Below are positions 27,564 through 41,040 of a stretch of 64,000 nucleotides of DNA, in pieces (position 1 is the stretch's first letter; each line of letters starts with the position of its first letter). The DNA is from DAIQRJ01 sp963708795. Its GTDB lineage: Bacteria > Actinomycetota > Actinomycetes > Propionibacteriales > DAIQRJ01. The position numbers and the translations under genes are program-made. The DNA lies in the NCBI GenBank assembly GCA_963708795.1, contig CAVPUH010000006.1:124001-188000 (forward strand). The letters are read 5' to 3'. Under the pieces are notes generated by a model that saw only the letters and a list, made by a program, of their open reading frames with translations, did no database searches and was not told the origin of the DNA.

Positions 27564-28565
27564 CCATGCTCGAGGTACGGGACCTGTCCGTGACCTACCA
27601 CAGCGGCGGGGTCGCAGTGCCCGCCGTGCGGGGCGTCGACCTCCGGCTCGACGCCGGTCAGACGCTGGGCGTGGCGGGCGAGTCGGGCTCGGGCAAGTCG
27701 AGCCTGGCGCTGAGCCTGCTTGCGGCTTCTGCCCGAGGGCACCGACGTCGGCGGCGAGGTCGTGTTCCGCGGCGAGAACCTGCTGGAGGCGGGCTGGGGC
27801 AAGTTGCGAGCCGTGCGCTGGGGGCAGGCGTCGATCGTGTTCCAGGGCGCGATGAGCGCGCTCAACCCGGTGCGCACCATCGGCGAGCAGATCCGCGAAC
27901 CGATCCTGTTGCACGAGAAGGTCGGACTGTCGGCCGCTCGCAAGCGGGCCGCCCAGCTCCTCGACGATGTCGGCGTGCCGTCGAATCGCCAGTCGGCGTA
28001 CCCGCACGAGCTCTCCGGTGGGCAGCGACAGCGGGTGATGATCGCCATGGCGCTGGCCTGCCGTCCCCAGCTGGTGATCGCCGACGAACCGACGACCGCG
28101 CTCGATGTGATCGTGCAGGCCCAGGTGCTCGACCTCCTCACCGAGCTCGTCCGGGAAGCCGACATCGGCATGATCATGATCAGCCACGACCTGTCCGTGC
28201 TGGCCGAGACCTGTGATCGGCTGGCGGTCATGTACGCCGGTCGGATCGTCGAGATCGGGCCGTCGGAGCCGGTGATGGACACCGCCGCCCACCCCTACAC
28301 CAGGGCGCTCTCGGGCGCTTTCCCGGTGATCGGCGACCCGCACTCCCGCTACCGGCCCGGCGGGCTCCCGGGCGACCCGCCCGACCCGTCCGCACTCGCC
28401 TCGGGCTGCCCCTTCCGCCCGCGGTGCCCCGCGGCGATCGACCTGTGCAGCGTCGTGGACCCGGAGCTGTGGTCCGCGGGCACAGACCGGTTCGCCGCGT
28501 GCGTGCACGTACTGTCCGCGGACGAGCAGGCCGGCCTGATCCGGCTCGACGCCGGCGCGGCCTGA
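27560..28565 (+). CDS. Peptide-type ABC transporter ATPase, DppD family (one frameshift)
   Basis: First ATPase of the importer, about 335 residues. Walker A GESGSGKS, Q-loop VFQGAMSALNP, signature LSGGQRQRV, Walker B LVIADEPTTALD and the H-loop ISHDLSVLA. The C-terminal oligopeptide/dipeptide domain contains the cysteines CPFRPRCP. An insertion near 27721 splits SLL from RLLPEGT. The ATGA overlap with dppC and the overlap with the next ATPase indicate an operon. Confidence 0.92.
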
Positions 28566-29590
28566 TGGCGCTTCCCGACGCTCGACCTGCCCCCTCCGAG
28601 GCGCCGGCCCTCGAGGTGCGCAACCTGTCGGTCACCTATCCGGCCGCTCGGGGCCGGGCGCCCGCCCGGGCCGTCGACGGGGTGAACCTGACGATCGGCG
28701 CCGGTGAGATCGTCGCGCTCGTCGGCGAGTCGGGTTGCGGCAAGAGCACACTCGGACGGGCGCTCGTGGGGCTGGTGCGGCCCACCGCCGGGGACGTCAG
28801 ATACCGCGGCGAGCAGCTCGTCTACCGATCCGGTGCGCTCAAGCGTTACCGACGGCACACGCAGCTCGTCCTGCAGGATCCGGGCGCGGCGCTCAACCCC
28901 CGGCAGAACGTGTACGACGCCGTGGCCGAAGGCCCGCGTCTGCACGGGCTCCGGGACGGGCTGAACGAGCGGGTGGCCAGCGCCCTGGCGCGGGCCGGAC
29001 TACGACCGCCCGAACAGTTCTTCGCGCGCTACCCGCACGAGCTCTCCGGCGGTCAACAGCAACGGGTGGTGATCGCGGGCGCGCTCGCACTCGACCCGTC
29101 GGTGCTCGTCGCCGACGAGCCGGTGGCCTCGCTCGACGCGTCGGTCCGCGGCGAGATCCTCAAGCTGCTGCTCGCGTTGCGCGACGATCTCGGACTCTCG
29201 GCGTTGGTGGTGAGCCACGACCTCGGGCTCGCGTGGAACATCGCCGATCGCGTCGCCGTGATGTACCTCGGCCGCATCGTCGAGACCGGCACCGTCGACG
29301 AGGTCCTGCGGAATCCGCAGCACCCGTACACGAAAGCCCTGATCGCGGTACTTCCCGACCGCCATCGCGCCGCCGAGTCGAAGGTACCCCTGCTGGGCGG
29401 TGAGCCACCCGACCCCACCGCCATCCCGGGCGGCTGCCGCTTCCATCCCCGGTGCCCGCTGCGGGCCTCGCTGCCCGCCGGGGACGAGCGCCGGTCGTGG
29501 TGCACCGACCGGGAGGTGCCGATCCTGCCCAGCCACTCGGCCGACGGCCGGACGCAGGTCGCATGCCATCTGGTCGGCACACCCGGCTAG
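28565..29590 (+). CDS. Peptide-type ABC transporter ATPase, DppF family
   Basis: Second ATPase, 341 residues, intact. Walker A GESGCGKST, Q-loop LVLQDPGAALNPRQ, signature LSGGQQQRV, Walker B VLVADEPVASLD, H-loop VVSHDLGLAWNIADRVAVMY. The C-terminal oligopeptide-transport domain includes GCRFHPRCP. ATG at 28565 overlaps the preceding stop. It ends the transporter operon and meets the second solute-binding gene tail to tail 11 bp away. Confidence 0.93.
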   Translation: MALPDARPAPSEAPALEVRNLSVTYPAARGRAPARAVDGVNLTIGAGEIVALVGESGCGKSTLGRALVGLVRPTAGDVRYRGEQLVYRSGALKRYRRHTQLVLQDPGAALNPRQNVYDAVAEGPRLHGLRDGLNERVASALARAGLRPPEQFFARYPHELSGGQQQRVVIAGALALDPSVLVADEPVASLDASVRGEILKLLLALRDDLGLSALVVSHDLGLAWNIADRVAVMYLGRIVETGTVDEVLRNPQHPYTKALIAVLPDRHRAAESKVPLLGGEPPDPTAIPGGCRFHPRCPLRASLPAGDERRSWCTDREVPILPSHSADGRTQVACHLVGTPG

Positions 29591-29601
29591 CGCGGGCCGA
29601 C

Positions 29602-31167
29602 TCAGCCGGGCGGGCGGATCGTCCAGAACCGCATGACGCCGGCAGGGTCGAACGTGGTGGTCACACCGGTGACACCGGCTGCCGCGACGACTGTCGACCG
29701 CTCCTGCACGAGCGGGACTGCGGGACCGCCGGACGCGCCGGAGCGTTGGATGTCCTCGACGAGCGCCGTGCGGGTGGCCGGAACGGCGGCGCGGCGGGAT
29801 CGGGCCAGCGCGTCGGCCTGGACGTCTTCGTAGACCGGTCCGAGGTAGGCGTCGGCGTCCGGATAGGCCGGGACGATCCGCCGCCACCAGCCCGTCGACG
29901 CGTCCCGCTCGTCGGTCGCTCCGGATCTCGGCCGCGCCGGCGGTCCGGACGGTCGCGGTGAACAGCTTGCTCGCGGTCAGCTCCCGGGCGACCTCGCGCA
30001 GGATCGTCGAGCAGTCGGTGTCTCCGGTCGCGCAGGCCAACCGCATCGGGACGGGAGTCCGGATGCCGGCCGCCTGCAGCGCGGCTGCGGCCCGGGCGAT
30101 GTCGGGAGTCGTTCCGTACCGCTCGTCGAACGCGTCGACGTGTGCCGGTAGCCCGGCCGGGACCACCGAGGTCTGCGGTTGGCCGGTCGAGGTTGTCACC
30201 GCTCGGGCCACGGAGCTGCGGTCGATGACGAACGACATCGCCTGCTGTACGGCCGACGGATCGTCGGTGATGTCGGCCGCCACTGTCAGGACCCGCATCG
30301 CCGGACTCGGGGTGATCGTCACGACCGGCGCGTCGTCGCCCGACCGGCCGGAGGGGTGCGCGAGGGCGTCGACGGCATCGGGAGCGAGATCACCGAACGC
30401 CAACTCGACCGAACCAGCGACGACCGCGCGTACCGGCTGGGAGCCGGCGCGATCGACCGTGAGCACGACGCCGTCGTTGGCGAGCTTGTTGCGGCCCGCG
30501 TAACCGTCGTTCGCCGCGAACACGATCCGCGAGGCCGGGGCGAAGCTCGTCACACGATACGGACCGGATCCCAGATATCCAGCTGGCTCGGTCGCGGCGC
30601 CGGTGCCGCGCCTGGACACCGCGGTCCTCGGAGTGGCCAGCAGGTACGGGAGGATCGCGTCGTAGCGCGGCAGCTCGAAGTCGACCGAGTGCTCGTCGAC
30701 CGCGGTCACGGCGTCGACGCGTGCGGCCAACGCCGCGTCCTCGGTCGGTCCGTGCAGCAACCGGTCGAACGACGCCTTGACCTGGACCGGTGTCACCGGC
30801 GTCCCGTCCGACCAGATCGACTTGTCCCGGATCCGGCAGGTGTAGACCGTGGGAAGGCTGAACTTGCACGCCTCCGCCAGGTCCGGCTCCGGCTGGTTGC
30901 GGCCAGGAAAGATAGCCAGCAGCGTCTGATAGACGTTGGCGACGAGCGTCGCATCGCCGGGGTCCTCGCCCGGGCCGGGTCGAGGGTGCCGAAGTTTCCC
31001 GCCACAGCGGCCGTCACGACGTGGTCGGCATCGATCGTGCCGGTCGCGCTCGGGACCGGTGGCGTCGAATGGGTACACCCGACCAACAGCAACTGGAGCA
31101 GCACCAGCAGGAGCGTCGCCACGCCGAGCCCGGGAGTTCGTCGCAGGCCACGGCGGCCGGTGCTCAT
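29602..31167 (-). CDS. Substrate-binding lipoprotein, family 5 (second copy), frameshifts
   Basis: Extracytoplasmic peptide/nickel-type binding protein anchored as a lipoprotein, about 520 residues. Start ATG 31167; signal peptide LLLVLLQLLLVGCTHS with a clear lipobox (LVGC). After shifts near 30960 the body reads GDATLVANVYQTLLAIFPG, TCRIRDKSIWSDGTPVTPVQVKASFDRL, GYLGSGPYRVTSF and MSFVIDRSSVARAV. After a shift near 29915 the tail reads VMRFWTIRPPG to a stop at 29602. It overlaps the HAD gene by four bases, so it belongs to the metH operon, not to the adjacent transporter operon. Confidence 0.82.
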
Positions 31168-31936
31168 GCGCTCTCCCGTCCGGTCGCCTCCTCGAGATCT
31201 CCGACGGCTCGTCCCTCAGCTGATTCGGCCCGCCCGTCGCCGCGCAGCAGCCGTCGCAAGTCCTCCACCTGGACGGCCGCGAGGCTGTGGAGCACCGTCC
31301 GGCGAGGCGCCTGGCGGCGGCGAGACGACGTGCGGGATGGCGAGGACGTAACAGCCCGCGGACTGAGCGGCTGTGGCCCCGGGCACCGAGTCCTCGACAG
31401 CGACGCACGATCGAGGATCGACGCCGAGCATCGCGGCGGCCGTGAGATAGGGCTCCGGATGCGGCTTCCCGTTCGTCACGACGTCACCGCTGACGATCGC
31501 GTCGAAGTGCACGCCGGGCAGATGCGACAACAGGGCCTCGACGAGGTTGCGGTAGGACGCGGTGACGATCGCGACCGGCACCCGGGCGTCGGAAAGCTCG
31601 GTGAGCAGCCGCTGAACCCCCGGCTGCCAGATGACACCGGCCCGGAAGTGCCGCTCGACGCGGGCGACCATGTCGGCGACGACGGCGTCCGGGTCCAGGT
31701 CACGCACCTCGAACTGCTCGATCATCGTCGCGGCGGAGTCGCGAAGGTCGCTGCCGACGAGAGCCTCGGCGAACTCCTGCGTCCAGGTGCCGCCGTACTG
31801 GGCGAAGAGCTCCCGTTCCACCTCCCACCAGATCGGTTCCGAGTCGATCATCGTGCCGTCGAGATCCCACAGGACCGCGGCCAGCTCGGTCGAAGCGGGG
31901 CCGTTCGTCTCGATCGGTGCCGGGGGCGCGGTGGGC

Positions 31937-31947
<11 letters not shown>
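31164..31947 (-). CDS. HAD superfamily (subfamily IA) hydrolase, one frameshift near the end
   Basis: Phosphatase/phosphoglucomutase-like HAD enzyme, about 260 residues. Motif I DLDGTMIDSEPIW, motif II VTASYRN, motif III KPHPEPYL, motif IV VAVEDSVPGATAA. The frame breaks near 31310, after IPHVVSPPP. Removing one base gives a tail RRTVLHSLAAVQVEDLRRLL that ends with TGA overlapping the ATG of the lipoprotein gene (ATGA). This overlap supports the repaired end at 31164. The start overlaps the metH stop by 11 bp. Substrate unknown. Confidence 0.86.
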
Positions 31948-35456
<3,509 letters not shown>

Positions 35457-35473
35457 GACGAATCCCTCCCCGG

Positions 35474-35491
35474 GCAGGCGGGCGCCTGCCG
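35474..35491 (-). promoter_or_regulatory. Perfect hairpin just upstream of metH start
   Basis: GGCAGGCG and CGCCTGCC form an 8-bp perfect stem with a two-base loop, ending about 18 bp before the metH GTG and flanking its ribosome-binding site. It could affect translation initiation. Structure seen; function inferred. Confidence 0.4.
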
Positions 35492-35550
35492 TTCGGAGCG
35501 CACAGCCTATCCGCCCGCTCGCGGCACGTCTCAGTCTGCGGACGCATGTC

Positions 35551-35589
35551 TCACTGTGCGACAGTCACCGTGCGGCAGTCACCGTGCGA
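35551..35589. repeat. Three short tandem repeats in the metH upstream region
   Basis: CAGTCACCGTGCGG at 35562-35575 and CAGTCACCGTGCGA at 35576-35589 are exact-phase 14-bp tandem copies; TCACTGTGCGA at 35551-35561 is a third, degenerate copy. They lie 100-130 bp upstream of metH and just downstream of the glucosidase stop. A regulator site is possible. Confidence 0.5.
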
Positions 35590-35604
35590 CTCGGGCACCG
35601 GCTC

Positions 35605-38515
35605 TCACGCCCACCCGCGGGATCGGGGATCCGGCGGGAGGCGCGGGTTGAGCAGGTGCGCGACCAGCGCCGTCCAGCCGGTCTGGTGGGTCGCGCCGAG
35701 CCCTTCACCGGTGTCGCCGTCGAAGTACTCGCTGAACGTCGGGTGCTCCGACCACAGCGGGTCGTCGCTGGCTTCGATGCGCTCGCCGTCGGCCGGCCGC
35801 CTGCCCGTCGACCGGCCGGAACAGCGCGGTGAGCCCGCGCGTCGAGGATGTCGGCCGCCTCGACCAGGGTCTTCCCGTTGCCCGGAGCCGGTCGGGATCT
35901 CGATCGTGAACGAGTCGCCGAAGTGCCGGCCGTAGGTGCGCAGCTTGTCGGCGAGCAGCACGTTCACCGGGAACCAGACCGGCCCGCGCCAGTTCGAGTT
36001 GCCGCCGAACATGCCGGTCCGCGACTCCCCCGGCTCGTACTCGATGGTGGCGCCGTAGCCGTTGACCTCGATGCGTCACCGGCGTCGCGGTACGGCCGCC
36101 GACAACGAGCGGATCCCGTACGGCGACAGGAACTCGTCGGTGTCGAACATCCGCTCGCAGGATGCGCCGGAGCCGGTCCGGATCGACCAGCGACAGCAGC
36201 ATCTGGCGCCCGTCCGGTGCCGAGTTGCGACAGCAACGGCCCGACGAGCTCCGGGCGTCGGCGTTGAAGCCACCGGAGCCGGGCGGTCACGTCCGGGCAC
36301 TCCTCGGCGATCCAGCTCGGGACCTCGGTGGCGCCGAGGATCGGCAGCAGCCCGACCATCGACCGCACCCGCATGTGCGGCGCCGCCGCGTCGGGCCGGA
36401 CGAGGACGTCGTAGAAGAAGCCGTCCTCGTCGTTCCACAGCGACGATGTTGCGCGAGCCGAACGACGTCATGGCCTTCGCGATCGACAGGAAGTGCTCGA
36501 GGAACTTGGTGGCGGTGTCGTCCCACGCCTTGTCGTGACGGGAGAGCTCGAGGGCGATCTTGAACATCTGCTGGCAGTAGAACGCCATCCAGCTGGTGGC
36601 GTCGGACTGCTCCAGCCGGAACCCCGGCGGCAGCGGCGCCGGACCGGTTGAACAGGCCGATGTTGTCCATGCCGAGGAAGCCGCCCTCGAACAGGTTGGA
36701 GCCGTTCGAGTCCTTGCGGTTCACCCACCAGGAGAAGTTGAGCAGCAGCTTGGTGAACACGCGGACGAGGAACTCGCGGTCGCGGTACCCGTCGATGCGG
36801 TAGACGTGCCAGGCCGCCCAGGCGTGCACCGGCGGGTTGACGTCGCCGAACTCCCACTCGTACGCGGGCAGCTGGCCGTTCGGGTGCATCGCCCACTCCC
36901 GGCACATCAGCACCAGCTGTTCCTTGGCGAACGTCCGGGTCGACGTGCGCGAGCGGGATGGCGTGGAAGGCCAGGTCCCACGCCGCGAACCACGGGTACT
37001 CCCACTCGTCGGGCATCGAGATGACGTCGGCCAGGGCGACAGGTGGTTCCAGTGGGTGTTGCGGCGCCCGTAGTCACCGCGGGCCGGTGGCGTCGGGCTC
37101 CGACCGGGTCGCCCTCGAGCCACTGGTCGACGTCGTAGCGGTAGAGCTGCTTGCCCCACAGCAGCCCGGCGTAGGCGCGGCGGGCCACGTGGCTGGTCCG
37201 CGGCACTCAGGCCCGGGTGGATGACCGTGGCGTAGAACTCGTCGGCCTCGGCCGCGACGGTCCGCGAACACCTCGTCGAACGCCGGGACCGAACGTCTCG
37301 TCCGGCGCGGTGTCGTCGACGAGAGCCGCAGTGCGACTCGGACGGTGGCGCCCGGCTCGACGACGTCGAACGTGGTACCGGAACCCGACCTTCGTGCCCT
37401 CGAGCGCCGGGTTGACCGCGTCCTGCGGTGCCGTCGACCACGTAGTCGTCGATGCCGTCCTTCGTGTACCGCGAGCCGTTCGACGAGGCACCGAACAGTT
37501 CGACGGCGTTGGTCTCGTTGTCGCAGAACAGCACCTCGGGCGTCGCCCTGCGCCGCGAGGTAGAGGTGGCCGAGGAACCCGTGCTCGCACTCCGACGGCC
37601 TCGAGCCCGCCGACGGTCAGGGTCGGAGGTAACAGTTGCTGGATCGACCGAACGGCGCCGATCCCGCCCCCACGACCACGTGTTGCGCAGCCACAGCTGC
37701 GGGATCACGTCGAGCGGCGCCGCTTCGGGCCCGTGGTTGGTCACCTCGATGCGCGATGCAGAGGTCGTCGGGGCCGGCCTTGGCGTAGGTCACGACGACG
37801 TCGAAGAACCGGTTGTCGCCGAGGATGCCGGTGTCGGCGAGTTCGTACTCACGTTCGTCCCGGCCGCGCTCCGCGTTCGCCCGCACGCAGCTGCTCGTAC
37901 GGGTACTCGGCCTGCGGGTAGCGGTAGAGCCAGGTGCATCCAGCTGTGGGTCGGCGTGCCGTCGAGCGCCCACCAGTACTCCTTGACGTCCTCGCCGTGG
38001 TTGCCCTCGCTCGTTGGTCAGCCCGAACAGCCGCTCCTTGAGGATCGGGTCGTGCCGGTTCCACAGGGCCACACCGAGGTTGACGAACCCGAACCGGTCG
38101 GAGATGCCGCCGAGGCCGTCCTCGCCCCAGCGGTAGGCGCGGGCGACGCGCGTGGTCGAACGGGAACGACGCGCCAGGCGTCACCGTTCGCGGAGTAGTC
38201 CTCGCGCACGGTGCCCCACTGCCGACCGGACAGGTACGGCCCCCACTGCCGCCACGGCGACGAGGCGGATGCGGACTCGGCCAGCCGCGCGTGCTCGGCC
38301 GTGTGCGCGTGCCGGCGTGCGTCCCACGGGTCCGGCGGTGCGGTTGCACCATCCACTGGATCGGCGGCGGCTGCCGGCGTGGCGCCGCCGGCGCGGGCCG
38401 ATTTGCCGGACGAGCGCGACTTCCGGGACCCGCCGCTCTTCTTCGCCGGGCCCGACGCTTTCGTTCCGGCAGCGGCCTTGGTCTCGTCCTTCACGCGGTC
38501 AGTCTGCTTCTGCAC
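35605..38515 (-). CDS. GH63/MGH1-like glucosidase (heavily frameshifted)
   Basis: Large alpha-glucosidase-like enzyme of the glycoside hydrolase 63 / MGH1 type, about 950 residues once repaired. Start probably GTG 38515 (VQKQTDRVKDETKAA), giving a basic, disordered N-terminal tail of about 65 residues. Characteristic pieces appear in order in different frames: SSPWRQWGPYLSGRQWGTV, AYRWGEDGLGGISD, HDPILKERLFGLTN, WEYPWFAAWDLAFHAIPLAH, LPAYEWEFGDVNPPVHAWA, FLGMDNIGLFNRS and GGNSNWRGPVWFPVNVLL. More than a dozen single-base insertions occur between about 35850 and 38165. No signal peptide, so probably cytosolic, perhaps acting on glycogen-, trehalose- or glucosylglycerate-like sugars. Confidence 0.8.
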
Positions 38516-38653
38516 GATTTCGCCGGCGTTTCCGGTGTGAGCCCACCCGCGCGGCGCAGCGCGACCGCGGGTCCGCACGGCGACCTGACCGGCCGGTGGG
38601 GTTGGCCGTAGGGTGGTGATCCCGGATCGACGAGGGCTCGGAGGCCACAGCGC

Positions 38654-39616
38654 GTGACGATCGACATGGACCTGCCGTTCGCGCCGCGCGACGCCGTCGT
38701 GATCGCGGCCTTCGAGGGCTGGAACGACGCGGCCAACGCGTCCACGTCGGCGCTGGACCATCTCATCGACGTGTTCGACGCGGAGTTCGTCGGTGAGATC
38801 GACCCCGACGAGTTCTACGACTTCCAGGTGAACCGACCGCAGGTCGGTTTCGCCTCGGACCCCGATCTCCCCGACCCCGACCTCTCCGGCACCGACCCGG
38901 CCGAAGACGGGAACGACGACGATCTGCCGGAGCGGACCCTCACGTGGCCGACCACGCGTATCTACCTCGCGCGGCCCGAGGGTGCGGAACGCGACCTGGT
39001 CCTCCTGCGCGGCATCGAGCCGAACATGCGCTGGCGAGCCTTCACCGCCGAACTGCTGGCGGCCGGTGACACCCTGGGCGCCCAGCTCTGGATCGTGCTC
39101 GGAGCCCTTCTGGCCGACGTGCCGCACACGCGACCGATCCCGGTCAACGGCAACTCGACCGACGCGTCCATCGCGGCCGGCAACCACCTCGAGCCGAGCC
39201 GGTACGAAGGCCCGACCGGCATCAACGGCATCATCACCGACGCGTGCAGCCGGATGGAGATCCCGTCGGTCTCGTACTGGGCCGCCGTCCCGCACTACGT
39301 CTCCCAGCCGCCGTGTCCCAAGGCGACGCTGGCGCTGCTACGGGCGGTCGAGGACCTGCTCGGACTGACGATCCCGCTCGGTGACCTTCCGGAGAGCTCG
39401 CGGGCCTGGGAGCGCGGCGTCGCCGAGCTCGCCGCCGGTGACGAGGAGATCGCCGAGTACGTGCAGCAGCTCGAGCAGGCTCGCGACGCGACCGACCTCC
39501 CGCAGGCGAGCGGCGACGCCATCGCCGCCGAGTTCGAGTCCTACCTGCGTCGTCAGGACCGGCGTCGCGGCGTCCGCGGTGAGCCGCCCCCCGACGACGA
39601 CATCCCGAACGACTGA
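38654..39616 (+). CDS. PAC2 family protein (proteasome assembly chaperone-like fold)
   Basis: Actinobacterial PAC2-family protein, 320 residues, orthologous in position and sequence to mycobacterial Rv2125. Conserved stretches: DAVVIAAFEGWNDAANASTSAL, LVLLRGIEPNMRWRAFTAELL, GALLADVPHTRPIPVNG and GPTGINGIITDACSRMEIPSVSYWAAVPHYV. The name comes from fold similarity to eukaryotic PAC2; a role in bacterial proteasome assembly is not established. GTG at 38654. Convergent with mshC, 19 bp apart. Confidence 0.88.
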   Translation: MTIDMDLPFAPRDAVVIAAFEGWNDAANASTSALDHLIDVFDAEFVGEIDPDEFYDFQVNRPQVGFASDPDLPDPDLSGTDPAEDGNDDDLPERTLTWPTTRIYLARPEGAERDLVLLRGIEPNMRWRAFTAELLAAGDTLGAQLWIVLGALLADVPHTRPIPVNGNSTDASIAAGNHLEPSRYEGPTGINGIITDACSRMEIPSVSYWAAVPHYVSQPPCPKATLALLRAVEDLLGLTIPLGDLPESSRAWERGVAELAAGDEEIAEYVQQLEQARDATDLPQASGDAIAAEFESYLRRQDRRRGVRGEPPPDDDIPND

Positions 39617-39635
39617 CACTCGGGCCTTCGACGAG

Positions 39636-40883
39636 TCAGAGCTGCACGCCCAGCAGCGCGTCGGCCACCTCGCGCAGGCTGGCGGACTCCGGTGTGACGC
39701 CAGGGCCGTCGTCGGTCGCGTAGGCCTGCTCGGCAGCGCCGTCGATCAGTCGGAGCGCTCGCGGCGCGTCCAGATCGTCGGCGATCGCGTCCCGCACCAC
39801 CTGCAGCACGCCGTCGACGGGCAGCCGGACGTCCGCCGCGGCGCGCCAAGCCGCCAGCCGATCCTGCGCGGCGCGTAGCCCGGAGTCCGTCCAGTCCCAC
39901 TCGGTTCGGTAGTGGTGGTCGAGCACGGTGAGCCGGATCGCCGCCGGGTCGACCCCGGCCTGTCGAAGCTTCGACACGAACACGAGATTGCCCTTGGACT
40001 TGGACATCTTCTCGCCGTCGAGGCGCACCATCGCCTGATGCGCGTACGCGTTCGCGAAGGGTTCACCGGTCACGATTCCGGCCTGTACGGCACTCATCTC
40101 GTGGTGCGGGAACACGAGATCGGTGCCGCCGCCCTGCACGTCGAAGGCCGGTCCGAGATGGGCGAGCGCGATCGCCGAACACTCCACGTGCCAGCCGGGC
40201 CGACCGACTCCGTACGGGCTGTCCCATCCGGGCTCACCCGGTCGCTGCGCGAGCCAGAGGAGGCAGTCGAACGGATTGCGCTTACCGGGCCGATCGGGGT
40301 CGCCGCCGCGTTCGGTGAAGTACTCGAGCATGGTCGCCTCGGGCAGCCGCGACACCGAGCCGAACGGTGTGCCGGAGCCGGCCGGCGGCTGCGTGATCGT
40401 GCAGTACAGATCGTCGTCGACCCGGTAGACGACGCCGGCCGCGTCGAGCCGGCCGATCAGCTCGACGACGAGGTCGATCGCCTCCACGACGCCGACGTAG
40501 GCGTCGGGCGGGAGCACCCGAAGCGCCGCCATGTCGGTGCGGAACAGGTCGATCTCGCGGTGCGCAAGGTCGGTCCAGTCGACGCCGGTCGCAGTGGCCC
40601 GCTCCAGTAGCGGATCGTCCACGTCGGTCACGTTCTGGACGTACCGCGTGGCCAGGCCGGCGTCGCGCCAGGCGCGTTGGAGCAGGTCGAAGGTCAGGTA
40701 GGTGGCCGCGTGCCCGAGGTGGGTGGCGTCGTACGGGGTGATGCCGCACACGTAGAGGCGCGCTTCACCGCCTGCTTCCGCGGCCGCCGAACGCACCTTC
40801 GACCCGCTCGAACTGTCGGACACCATCGGGACGACACCGAGCCCGGGCAATCGCGGGACGGCCGGGGAACTCCACGACTGCAT
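39636..40883 (-). CDS. mshC: Mycothiol cysteine ligase MshC
   Basis: ATP-dependent ligase that joins L-cysteine to glucosaminyl-inositol in mycothiol synthesis. 415 residues. It resembles cysteinyl-tRNA synthetase: HIGH-like motif ITPYDATHLGHAATYL, zinc ligands around WHVECSAIA and FPHHEMSAVQ, and KMSKSKGNLVFV. It lacks the anticodon-binding domain, as MshC does. Mature start ATG 40883. Its presence marks a mycothiol-producing actinomycete. Divergent from the xylulokinase gene with 157 bp between. Confidence 0.95.
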   Translation of the reverse strand: MQSWSSPAVPRLPGLGVVPMVSDSSSGSKVRSAAAEAGGEARLYVCGITPYDATHLGHAATYLTFDLLQRAWRDAGLATRYVQNVTDVDDPLLERATATGVDWTDLAHREIDLFRTDMAALRVLPPDAYVGVVEAIDLVVELIGRLDAAGVVYRVDDDLYCTITQPPAGSGTPFGSVSRLPEATMLEYFTERGGDPDRPGKRNPFDCLLWLAQRPGEPGWDSPYGVGRPGWHVECSAIALAHLGPAFDVQGGGTDLVFPHHEMSAVQAGIVTGEPFANAYAHQAMVRLDGEKMSKSKGNLVFVSKLRQAGVDPAAIRLTVLDHHYRTEWDWTDSGLRAAQDRLAAWRAAADVRLPVDGVLQVVRDAIADDLDAPRALRLIDGAAEQAYATDDGPGVTPESASLREVADALLGVQL

Positions 40884-41040
40884 GCCGCAAACCCTATCGG
40901 CCGCCCGGGTACAGCACGTCGGCCGAGGTCGTCGACAGTCCTCCACCCCACCTCGGCCACCGGCGGTTCGGCGGCGGCCTGGCGACAGTCGCGGCCGGGC
41001 GCCGGCCACGCCCGAAGTGGCGAACGGCAGAATCCTCCTT

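Noticed and set aside
29000..31408. Single 800-codon frame spanning the end of dppF and the binding lipoprotein
   Set aside because: Only its middle part (about 29915-30960) matches a solute-binding protein; the rest is an out-of-frame shadow of dppF and of the neighbouring frames.
35457..35604. Cobalamin riboswitch upstream of metH
   Set aside because: The gap is short and shows no B12-box consensus, only a hairpin and short tandem repeats.
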